A stretch of DNA of 64,000 nt, from NCBI GenBank assembly GCA_949130485.1, contig OX422195.1, forward strand, positions 622,881 through 686,880. The letters run 5' to 3'. Of this stretch, positions 11,998 through 21,014 are shown piece by piece (the first letter of the stretch is position 1; each line of letters opens with the position of its first letter). Origin of the DNA: Agelas oroides. Taxonomy: Eukaryota > Porifera > Demospongiae > Agelasida > Agelasidae. A program made the position numbers and the translations under genes. A model generated the notes under the pieces. It was given only the letters and a program-made list of their open reading frames with translations. It searched no databases and was not told the DNA's origin.

Positions 11998-13534
11998 AGC
12001 CACACACTTTGCTCGTTCTCTCAATGTAACACCCACTATCAGTGCTCATAGGAGCCAATGAATAACTGAGCACCTTTAAAACCCTTCTCCCCAGGCTTCC
12101 AAGTAGGGCAGATTGTTGGACAGTCCTATTTCAACAGGTCAACTTGAGGGTCTGATGGCCGGCCTGGGAATGAGGCTAGGCCCAAGGGTAATTTGAGTAA
12201 GTAACTTCACATGTGGGAGGATTTCCCCAATTATAGTTAGTGCCATGCAGTAATTAAGCCCAACCACCATTCATTGTCACCAGGATTTAGACATGTATAG
12301 CCATGTAGTTAGTTGTGTTTGCTTGAACTTGGGCCTCCCTTTCAAGGTGCCAATTTGCACACAGCCTACATGATCAAGTCTACTTAGATTAACCTGACAA
12401 ATCATTGCATTACATATCATTCCTGCATTTGCAAATCATACAGCAATTATTTGTAATGAGAGATACAATGCCTATAAACACGTTGCAAAATGGACAGACA
12501 AATGTACAAATATGAGTGAGTGGTTGCTGTGTGATAAATGATCATTTGATCTTTTAGTCCATTTGCTTATAAAAATAAAAAGCAGTAGCGTAAGTCCTCA
12601 ATTATCGGCTGACTTCTATTATCGACCACTGCTACATCGATTATCGACCACATACGTAATCGTCATATTACGGAACATTACGGAAAGTATACGAGGTCCA
12701 TCGTCGTGCAGCTGAGTCTACGAAGTCCATCGTCGTGCTGCTGAGTCCATCGTCGTGCAGCTGAGTCTACGAAGTCCATCGTCGTGCTGCTGAGTCTACG
12801 AGGTCCGTCATCGTGCAGCTGATTCTACGAGGTCCATCGTCGGGCAGCTTAGCGCGGGTAGTCTACAAGGCCCATCGTCGTGCAGCTGAGCGCGGGTACG
12901 GTCTACAAGATCCTTCGTCGTTCAGCTGAGCGCGAGTAGTCACCCAACAAATTGTCGTTGTCGGTGTTCAACAGCACCTCCAGGTAATTTTTGAACTGAT
13001 TTCAGTACGCAGTTTGTAAGTACTTAGTGCAAGTGATGTGTAGTTGCAGTATTTAAGGGGTAGCAAGCCTACTAGCGTAAGTCGCCAATTCACGGTATCG
13101 GCGGCAGCTAGGTGTTAACCGAGCCTCAGCCCGGCTATGTTGATCTAGGCCATAGCCGACAGAGGAATAATTGTGGGTTGTAATTGACTGTGCCGTGTAT
13201 TCCAACTGATCTGTTGTTCCCGTGCCTTGTATTGCAACTGATCCAAGTCGTGCACATTGGATCAGGCACCTAACTGTCTGTACTATGCATAAAAGATCTG
13301 CATCAATTTTCTTTTGTAAGGCCCTGGGGTAGAGATTTTTGTTTTATAACTCTGATAGTCAGCAATCCGAGATGTGTTTTCTGGCAAGGACCAAAAGGAA
13401 GAATCGCTAGAAGTTACATTGTGTTATTAACTTCAAGCTACAGGCTATAGTGCACGAAAGCATGCAATACCCACTACAGTTCTATCAAATTATAGTTGTT
13501 GTTTTTTTCTTCATAGCCTGATGCGTATCATTTG

Positions 13535-13816
13535 ATGGGGTGCTCACCCAGCAGTGACGAGTCAGAATACGAAGAGTACGTTGTCCCTTGGAATGAGCAG
13601 TGGAGACATGCTAAATGTACTGTGAGGGCACCTCACCAACTGATTATATTGGATAAACCCGGGTACTGTGACTTTTGCCGAATTGTGAAAAAGGTCTATA
13701 AAAAAACACCCTACAGATGTGAGAAATGTAAATTAAACTTTTGTTTTAATCCTAAAAGGAATCATTTTAGGAAGTGGCATTCACCTAAATATGATGGACT
13801 TCGTAGCTATACTTGA
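13535..13816 (+). CDS. Small Cys/His zinc-binding ORF inside the transposon
   Basis: About 93 residues. Cys/His ligands are arranged as YCDFC, then YRCEKCKLNFCF, then NHFRKWH, a CxxC-CxxC-plus-His pattern resembling the C-terminal zinc fingers of piggyBac-type transposases. The N-terminus is acidic (SSDESEYEEYV). A possible 3' splice site just upstream (TTCTTCATAG ending at 13516) means 5' exons could exist. It lies between the left end and the transposase and is probably an element-encoded accessory protein or a transposase exon. Confidence 0.55.
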   Translation: MGCSPSSDESEYEEYVVPWNEQWRHAKCTVRAPHQLIILDKPGYCDFCRIVKKVYKKTPYRCEKCKLNFCFNPKRNHFRKWHSPKYDGLRSYT

Positions 13817-14369
13817 TACTTAGTGGCTCTGCAAATCCTGAGACTGTGCAAGCCTTCATGCAGCATTCCTTAGGTAGGTTTGAGTGCTTGTACAATTGTG
13901 TTTACAGTGTAATGCATTTCATTGTGCTGCATGTTGGTGTGGGATCCCAAAACTTGACTACCCGCTTTCTCAAGAAATATTTAATTTTGTGTTCCCAGAA
14001 CCTTGTTTGCTGGTTGTGAACAGTCCCTGGTACAGCCCATAACTTACAAGAAACCTCATAGTACTGCCCACTTTTGGGGAAACCCAGTGTGGTTTCTTTG
14101 AACTCTGGAAAATTGAGTGATAGGAAAAGAGACCACTTCACACGTATATTGTCACTATATAAGCCTAAATAGTCATGTTTGCATATTGGCCTTGTGGTTG
14201 ATGCTAAGGCATTAGCAATAACTAGACAACAATATACACTATTGTATGGAGACTCAACCCAACCTAAAAGCTGGGAAGAAGCCTGCATGGGAAAGGCTAG
14301 TTTATAGCTGAGTTGCATATAAAAGCATGAGCATATGCCAATCTTGATTTATCTTGCAGATGATTGACT

Positions 14370-15728
14370 ATGTCCAACAAGAAGCGAAAAGGGTTTAGAC
14401 GTTTGAAATCTCAGTCCAATGTCCATCAAGTTCAACCACAACCACGCCGTGATCCCAAGAGGAAGAAGTGGACTGATGAACAAATGAAGGCTGCAATGAA
14501 AAGTGTGGTAGATGACAGCCTCTCAGCAAACAGAGCTGCTGACCTCCACGGTGTCCCTCGATCTACATTGAAAGATCGTTTAAGCGGACGTGTCATACAT
14601 GGAACAAAACCTGGACCAAAGCCTTACCTAACAGTTGATGAAGAAGCCGAACTGTCGCAGCACCTCCTCCAGGCATCTGCAATGGGATTGGGGAAGACTC
14701 GCCGAGATGTGAAGTGCTTGGTAGAAGTGTGCATTAGGAAGAAGGGCACACTGAGGGGTTCTGCCGTTAGCAATGGATGGTGGGATAAGTTTCTCAAGAG
14801 AAATCCAATGCTAAGCCTTCGTTCAGGGGATTCGACCGCTGGAGTAAGAATGGACGCTATGAATGTTGAAAACATGAAAGAATACTTTGATTTGCTGAGA
14901 GAGGTTTATGATGAATATGAGTTCAACAGTCATCCTGAGTGCATCTATAACATGGATGAGACAGGAGTACCCTTAGAACCACGTCCACCTAAGGTCATTG
15001 CCAAGAGGGGGCAAAAAAAGATCCGATACCGAACGTCTGGGCAGAAAGCACAGATAACAGTCATTGGATGTGGCAGTGCAACCGGTCAAATAATCCCCCC
15101 CTTTATCATCTATGCTGCCAAGCAGTTAAACCCTTTGTGGATCCGAGACGAAGTGGGTGGTTCTCGGTATGCTGTTAGTGACAAAGGCTGGGTAGATCAG
15201 GAACTGTTCTACCTTTGGTTGAAGGAACACTTCCTTGAAAATGCTGCGTCACGACGCCCCCTTCTACTCTTGTTGGATGGTCACAGCTCGCATTTTGAGC
15301 CCCAATCTATTCAGTTTGCGAAAGAAAACGGAATTGTTATCTTTTGCCTTCCACCTCACACCACGCATGAGTGTCAGCCCCTTGATGTTGGTCTGTTTGG
15401 ACCCCTGAAGAGACACTGGCAGCAGGAATGCCATAAGTTCTATCAGAAGCACCCCAGTCTAGTCATTTCGAAGCTCAATTTCAACCTTGTATTTCGACAA
15501 GCTTGGCTCAATGCTGTATCCCCTGCAAACATTTGCGGAGGATTCAAAAAAGCTGGTGTGTATCCCTACAATCGCAATGCAGTGCTTACGCTTGAAAGTG
15601 GCTGCAACAATTCCAGTGAAAAAAGTGAAGAGAATGGTGCTGTGAGTGAAGATGGTCATAGTGAAGGTGAAGCCATTGTCTCTTTTTCTGTTGCTGTCAT
15701 CTGTCTTCTTTTCATCCCCATACACTAA
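14370..15728 (+). CDS. DDE_1 (pogo/Tigger-like) transposase
   Basis: About 450 residues in one long open frame. The N-terminus has a basic psq-type helix-turn-helix (RKKWTDEQMKAAM, then SANRAADLHGVPRSTLKDRL), followed by a CENP-B-like DNA-binding segment. The catalytic Asp triad is visible: YNMDETGV (Asp near 14955), LLLLDGHSSHF (near 15276) and CQPLDVGLFGPLK (near 15384), with 35 residues between the second and third Asp. This DDD layout fits pogo/Tigger/jerky transposases, which cut and paste DNA at TA sites. The open frame has a likely splice donor at about 15667 (AGTGAAG|GTGAAG), so the true product probably continues into downstream exons and the terminal hydrophobic tail before 15728 is intronic. 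No inactivating stop or frameshift is seen in the DDE domain. Confidence 0.85.
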   Translation: MSNKKRKGFRRLKSQSNVHQVQPQPRRDPKRKKWTDEQMKAAMKSVVDDSLSANRAADLHGVPRSTLKDRLSGRVIHGTKPGPKPYLTVDEEAELSQHLLQASAMGLGKTRRDVKCLVEVCIRKKGTLRGSAVSNGWWDKFLKRNPMLSLRSGDSTAGVRMDAMNVENMKEYFDLLREVYDEYEFNSHPECIYNMDETGVPLEPRPPKVIAKRGQKKIRYRTSGQKAQITVIGCGSATGQIIPPFIIYAAKQLNPLWIRDEVGGSRYAVSDKGWVDQELFYLWLKEHFLENAASRRPLLLLLDGHSSHFEPQSIQFAKENGIVIFCLPPHTTHECQPLDVGLFGPLKRHWQQECHKFYQKHPSLVISKLNFNLVFRQAWLNAVSPANICGGFKKAGVYPYNRNAVLTLESGCNNSSEKSEENGAVSEDGHSEGEAIVSFSVAVICLLFIPIH

Positions 15729-15752
15729 TCTTTCTTTTCTTTCTTAACCCAG

Positions 15753-16252
15753 ATGATGGTGGAGATCCTCATAGTGGAGCTGGAGATCTTGGAGCCGGAG
15801 GCGCTAGAGACAGAGACCTTGGAGATGGAGGCAGAAACTTTGAAGACGGAGACCTTGGAGGCAGAGATTTTGGTGGCAGAGAGCTCAGAGATGGAGGTGA
15901 GATGGAGATCTTGGAGCCGGAGGCGCTAGAGACAGAGATCTTGGAGATGGAGGCAGAAACTTTGAAGACGGAGGAGACCTTGGAGGCAGAGATTTTGGTG
16001 GCAGAGAGCTCAGAGATGGAGGCGGAGACGGAGATCTTGGAGCAGGAGGCGTTAGAGACAGAAACCTTGGAGATGGAGGCAGAAACTTCGAAGACGGAGA
16101 CCTTGGAGGCAGAGATTTTGGTGGCAGAGAGCTCAGAGATGGAGGCGGAGATGGAGATCTTGGAGCCGGAGGCGTTAGAGACAGAGACCTTGGAGGTGGA
16201 GGCAGAAACTTTGGAGATGGAGACTTGGGAGCCAGAAACCTTGAAGGTGACT
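15753..16252 (+). repeat. Transposon exon-like repeat array, open in two frames
   Basis: A degenerate unit of about 120 bp, itself made of GGAGATGGAG-like blocks, is repeated four times. One frame encodes Gly/Asp/Arg repeats (DLGDGGRNFEDGDLGGRDFG), the other a Glu/Leu/Thr-rich repeat (EMEILEPEALET). A 3' splice site (AACCCAG at 15752) opens the array, and GT donors occur at 15898 (GATGGAG|GTGAGA) and near 16241 (CTTGAAG|GTGACT). One unit is a base shorter, so the Gly-rich frame does not stay open through the whole array. Confidence 0.6.
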
Positions 16253-16557
16253 TCCTTTCCTGCACCCTGACTCCCTCTCTCTCATGCTCCTCCTTCTGCT
16301 TCCCTCTACCTCTCTCCCTCTCACTCCCCCCTTATACTTTCTCCCACTATTTTTTGTGGACGCTTCTAGCTACATGTATAGTCTGAGAAACTGTAGGCCA
16401 AGACTGACAGTAATCATTTTCAGATGGCATTCAAAATCTCATCAAGGTTGCCAATGGGTACACATTACATCGCAAGCCATGCCAGTTATGTGATCATTTG
16501 ACACAGGCAAGACCCTCACAGATTCTGAAGTGACATGCATCTCTGCCTCTACCTCTG

Positions 16558-16560
<3 letters not shown>

Positions 16561-16604
<44 letters not shown>

Positions 16605-16609
16605 CACAC

Positions 16610-16703
<94 letters not shown>
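16561..16703. repeat. (CA)n microsatellite
   Basis: About 143 bp of near-pure CA dinucleotide with occasional CG, just upstream of the 3' splice site at 16719 in the transposon's predicted coding region. Both strands are open for long stretches and give spurious Cys/Val or His/Thr frames. Confidence 0.9.
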
Positions 16704-16706
<3 letters not shown>

Positions 16707-16719
16707 AACTCTTCTTCAG

Positions 16720-17690
16720 ATGGAGATAAAGATGGGAAAGGGATTGGTTGTTATATATTTTCTGTGGAAGAAGAATTACGCTTTTCTAACAGATTTGAAG
16801 AAGGCTATGATTTATACGATCGAAAGTATGAGGCTTGGTTAAAAATCCATCACCCAGATGCAGTTAATAAGTGTTCAACAAATGTGTTTGTTCCTATCAC
16901 GTCAAGTACGCCTGTGCTCCCAGATGCATCTTCTCCTGTTTCTGCTGCAGTATCTCAATCTCTCTCTTCCCATCACTTATACACACCAAGCACGGCATCA
17001 ATATCCTATAATTCCACTTCAGTGGTTCCCTCAGTATCAACATCTCAAGAAAATTTAAGCACTCCTCATCCACATGCTTCTGCAGTGTCAGGTTCAAAAA
17101 CTCTGAGTGGACGTTCTCCTTTGTCAGACTTGCTCAATCTTCCCAAGAATGTGCTGGACACGAAACAGAAGACAGGAAGGGCTCGTGTGCTGACCAGTAC
17201 TGAATGCTTGCGCCTTTTAAAAGAGAAAGAAGAGAAGAAAAAACAAGTAGAACTGGAAAAGGAAAGGCGAAAACAGGAAAGAAAACTGAAGAAGCAGCAA
17301 AAGGAAGAGGAGCAAAAGCGTAAGGCTGATGAGAAGGCTCAAAAAGCCACAGAAAGACAAGCATTAAAAGCCAAGAAAGAAGCAGCAAAGGCTGAAAGGG
17401 AAGCAGCTCGCATAGAAAAGGCAAAGAATAAAGTACAGAACATTCCGTTTAAAGCTGGGACCAAGCGTTGCAGTGTAAGTGAACCCCGAGTTACCCGAAA
17501 GAAAGCTAGGGGTGACATGGATGCAACAGTTGAGTTTGATCTTTGCTGTGTTTGCTTTGGGTCTTATCAGGAAGACATTGATACTGGAAGAGAGTGGCTA
17601 CAGTGCAGCTGTAATAGGTGGATCCACGAGGACTGCGTGGACAATGAAGATCTAGATGAAAGTAGTGGCAGGCTATGTCCTCTTTGCTGA
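16720..17690 (+). CDS. Transposon C-terminal exon: coiled coil plus PHD-like zinc finger
   Basis: A 3' splice site (CTTCTTCAG) precedes the exon, which is open to the TGA at 17688-17690. It encodes a Ser/Thr/Pro-rich linker, a long Lys/Glu/Arg coiled coil (EKEEKKKQVELEKERRKQER and onward), and a C-terminal treble-clef-like finger: CCVCFG, EWLQCSCNRWIHEDC, LCPLC. This W-x-QC-x-C-x3-W-x-H-x2-C spacing resembles the PHD-like fingers at the C-terminus of some pogo/Tigger-like proteins in invertebrates. It is probably the last exon of the transposase gene, but the exact exon chain from 15728 is unresolved: candidate donors near 16480-16510 give different phases. Confidence 0.6.
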
Positions 17691-18010
17691 GTATTGCATG
17701 TTCTGCCTACAGATGCTTGTTCATGAAAATTGAAACATAAGAAACAATTTGAAATAACTTGCAAGGGGTAGTCAGACTTGGCAAATTCAGTGGTGTGCGT
17801 TAAAAGGCATAGTTTTGAACCCATAAAAAGCACGCATCTACAAAAGGTCATTGGGCGATAATTGAGTATTGCAAAACGTATAGGTAGCCGATAATCGGTG
17901 GCGGTGGACGATAATAGAGGAGCCGCGAACTCGACTGCGGCTGTTCATCGCAGTATCGCAGTGTGTCCAAGCCTGCTTTCAAGCTTCTCACGTTGCAGGA
18001 GAGCCAATGA

Positions 18011-18652
18011 CTACCAATAAAATCTTTCAACTAAGTTCTGGAAGCATTCCAAAGGCAAGTTATGAGCCGAGGCGCAAACCTCGGCCGATAATTGAGGTCT
18101 TACGCTAACACTTGGAAGGCTTGCAGTTCTTTCACTCAGGGATCTATAAGAGAAGCTGGGTTGGGATGGTAATGCTAACAGATGCGTACTTCTGTCTCGC
18201 AGAAATTTTAGTGAGGACTGACTGAATGATGAATGCTTCCTCCGTAGGTTTTTCCGAGATGGTACATTCCTACTGAATGTATAATCACCATCAGATAAAT
18301 TACCATCCAGGTCTGATTCACACTCCTCACGTAAATTTGCAAAACCATTGTAGGTAACAAATTTTCTTGCTGGGGTATTATCACTGCTGTCTCTCCAGTT
18401 CAGGTGTGTAAATGATTGTGTAGATGGGATGCATCTTCCATTTTCTGTTCTGAAAGGGCAGTCTGGTTTGTTGCATGGGCAGATGATTGCCCGCGTGTCT
18501 CTTTGTAGTTCCTCAACCTCATTCATCAGTTCTTCTGTCTTCTTCCAAAAGGCCACAGATCTTGTGGCGGGTTCCACTACATCTGGTGAGGAAACCTGCA
18601 TGTATGGAGGTGTGCATGACGGAAGATCAACATTTGAACTGAATTTGTTCAT
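18011..18652 (-). CDS. Unrecognised host exon whose 3' end reads into the transposon
   Basis: Reading from ATG 18652 the frame is open to a TAG at 18011. Residues encoded by 18652 to about 18106 are host-derived: an N-terminal Ser/Pro stretch, a short coiled coil (FWKKTEELMNEVEELQRDT), a Cys motif (IICPCNKPDCPF) and a Ser/Arg tail. From 18105 downward the frame runs through the transposon terminus (VRPQLSAEV and onward), adding about 33 foreign residues. Without the insertion the frame would continue at 12585 and stop at 12554-12556 after about ten codons. The exon extends upstream of 18652 in the same open frame to a likely 3' splice site at about 18677. The family is not recognised. Confidence 0.5.
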   Translation of the reverse strand: MNKFSSNVDLPSCTPPYMQVSSPDVVEPATRSVAFWKKTEELMNEVEELQRDTRAIICPCNKPDCPFRTENGRCIPSTQSFTHLNWRDSSDNTPARKFVTYNGFANLREECESDLDGNLSDGDYTFSRNVPSRKNLRRKHSSFSQSSLKFLRDRSTHLLALPSQPSFSYRSLSERTASLPSVSVRPQLSAEVCASAHNLPLECFQNLVERFYW

Positions 18653-19253
18653 ATCACTTGCATGACCTCTAGCCAATCTAAAATGCTGCCTTGGTTTTTG
18701 CCATGCTGGTCAGAGATTTATGGGAGCTTGTTCAAGTTGCCGTAGCCATGCCAGATCTAGATGAAACAGGACACTTTTAAGAAGGTGTCTGTACATAACT
18801 AACGAGTTGCTGTTGGTTGTAAACAGTAGCTAGCAAGTAATGCCATGCATGTGAAATGCATAGTGGTTGTAGCTACGTAACTTTGAAGTACTGATTTTGC
18901 ACTATTTGTTCCATTGTGTACTCTTGCAGCTTGGTTTTTCGTTTCAAAAAATAAAATAATAAATTCGTCTCTTGGCTTTTTCTGAGGTTTGAGTGCATGC
19001 AGCGCTAAAAAAATAATTGCTTTTGTACAAGTGTATGCACTCTACGCCCAGGTATACACCTCCCTGGCATACACTACGGAGTGACACAATCAAGCTTCCC
19101 CACCGGACCCAGGCCTAATAGCCTTAGCTCTTCCATGCCGATCGCATACTAGCGCATGCTCAACGCAAGAAAAGAAAAGGGGATAAAATATAAAGGAAAA
19201 AGCTGCAGTAGCTAGCTAGCTAGCTTACACTTTAATACCGATTGTGAACGTAC

Positions 19254-19298
19254 CTTGATTCTTGGCAATACGTTGGACATGGATCTTGGTCTCGCCAT
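19254..19298 (-). CDS. Candidate first coding exon (15 codons)
   Basis: On the minus strand, ATG 19298 begins MARPRSMSNVLPRIK and ends in a strong splice donor (ATCAAG|GTACGT). It is probably the first exon of the gene whose exon is at 18011-18652, but it ends in phase 0 and does not join that exon directly in frame. A missing small exon, or an unrelated gene, is possible. Confidence 0.35.
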
Positions 19299-21014
19299 CT
19301 TTCGGTAGTACTCCTAGTACGTTCAGCTAAAGTCGCAGGTTAACTACTGCCGGTATACAGCCGGCGGGGGTGCTCTTTTATTTATGTACTGCGACGGTGT
19401 GATGTAATTCGTGGTGAATATCGTTAGGGGTCAAAAACGAGGAAATGGTCGACTTAACTACCAGCAAGTTGCAAGCTGGCAGATCGTTCTCAGGCCCCCA
19501 CCAGCAGTTTCCGTCGTTTTTCAATATGATAAAGGAGCGACGGAAAACTCGGCAGGGTCATGCAGGTTAGCAGCATTGCAGTTTTTGCTCTCAGATGATC
19601 ACCATGTGTACACTGATGAACAATAAATGTAAGTACGATTATTATAATGTTGCACAAAACTTCAGAAAGGGATACACATGTTCTAGTCCCACAATATTAT
19701 GCACTAAGTGTTCAATGTAGTTAACAACACATATGTCCAAAGTTGCTCTGTTAAGGTAGTGTGTTTGTGTGCATGTGTGCATGTGTGCAAGGGAGGTAGA
19801 CGAAGATAGGAAAGTAGAGATAATTAACGTCACTGCGTATATGTATGCATGGCAGGTTTTATCACAGAGCACGTGGGTACAAGGGGGTTAGCCGAAGAGA
19901 GGAAACATGAAGTAATGGATACATGGTACACCATCACACTACATATAACAAAGTTCCTTAATTAGTTGTAACTACATAGTGCATGATGTTTTGTAACTAT
20001 ATCTCATGCCAGGATTATTGTTGGTGCATGTGACATAACCGTCCTGTATGTGTGTGACGTGAGCAAATGCTGTGTACATTGTATCATACTGGGTTAGGGT
20101 TTGTGCTGTGCTGTTGTGCTTGTCTAACGAACTGGTTTTTATTGAAAATATTGCAGGACACGACACCACGTCGTAATGGCAATGCACAAAAAATGCAAAT
20201 AAAAAAGTCACAATGGGCACATAGCTAGGGACTGGCTAGTCAATTTGCTTTGTGGTCTTCTGGGTGAAAAAAAAAAAGAGCTCTTTGAGTATCTAGCAGT
20301 AGTGGCTAGCAGGACGGACATATATAGCACTACGCATGTGGGCACCAAACTCACGGCGGGAGCTCCTTGGTCATCATGTCACCGTGTGCTACAGTATTCA
20401 ACAATGGATCTCGGAGATTCACGGTAGTTGGCAAAAAAAAATTTGCAATGTTTCGATCACACTCGGGTAATCTCCTGAGTTGCCTGAAGAAGATTACCCG
20501 AGTGTGATCGAAATGTTGCAAATAAATTTTTGCTAAACACATTTTGGATGTTTTTGTAGGACCACAAGCCAAATGAAATTGTAGCTGACTGCTTGAAGTT
20601 CTTTGTATTGTAATTGACACACAGAGAAGCAATTTGTAGTTGATTGGAATTACAAATCTTCCTGTGGTATGTACAAACCGAAAATCATTGGTGTGTGTTT
20701 CCTGTACATTACTGTGTGTTCCTGCCAATGGCTTCATTAATATTATTGGGCTCAAAGGGTGTTCAGATAATGTTTGGATAAGTGAAACAATACAATTTGA
20801 ATGCAAATCACTTTCCATTTAATCCACAGAACATTATTATTCTGGGAGTTTGGATGAAAAACTATGATGTTTCTTACACAATACAGCCCTATCCCATGTG
20901 ACAAGAAATATAATTTAAAACACCAGACTTTCTCGGTCTGGGAATGAGACTACAATGAAAGCTGGCAGTGGCCTGGGAACACGGCTGGCATAGTATTTCA
21001 TTCCCATATCTTAC
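19299..21014. other. Region without recognised genes; may hold the 3' exon of the JmjC gene
   Basis: Short open frames only. A frame at 19411-19626 lacks any recognisable domain. The last coding exon and 3' UTR of the minus-strand JmjC gene should lie here. One possibility is a 3' splice site near 20898 followed by about 17 codons and a stop, but I cannot confirm it. Two decayed foldback tips occur near 20930-20995. Confidence 0.4.
20431..20533. repeat. Near-perfect hairpin, about 40-bp arms
   Basis: GCAAAAAAAAATTTGCAATG followed by a CGATCACACTCGGGTAATCT block is mirrored by AGATTACCCGAGTGTGATCG and then AAATGTTGCAAATAAATTTTTGC, around a loop of about 15 bp. It is probably a very small MITE. 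Confidence 0.75.

Larger units (their letters stand above)
12588..18105 (+). mobile_element. Complete pogo/Tc1-mariner class DNA transposon, 5,518 bp
   Basis: Left end GCGTAAGTCCTCAATTATCG and right end CGATAATTGAGGTCTTACGC form inverted repeats of about 22 bp, flanked on both sides by TA (12586-12587 and 18106-18107), the target duplication typical of IS630/Tc1/mariner elements. Subterminal ATTATCGACCA-like motifs occur inside the left end (12610-12660) and GATAATCGG/GATAATAGA motifs inside the right end, possible transposase-binding sites. Near the left end a degenerate array (about 12700-12930) repeats a GTCCATCGTCGTGCAGCTGA motif. Cargo: a small zinc-finger ORF, a DDE_1 transposase and a PHD-like C-terminal exon, all on the plus strand. 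The intact transposase frame suggests recent activity. Confidence 0.9.

Noticed and set aside
15885-16265. Minus-strand Pro/Ser-rich frame opposite the transposon repeat
   Set aside because: Antisense of a GGA-rich repeat; no splice context or start on that strand.
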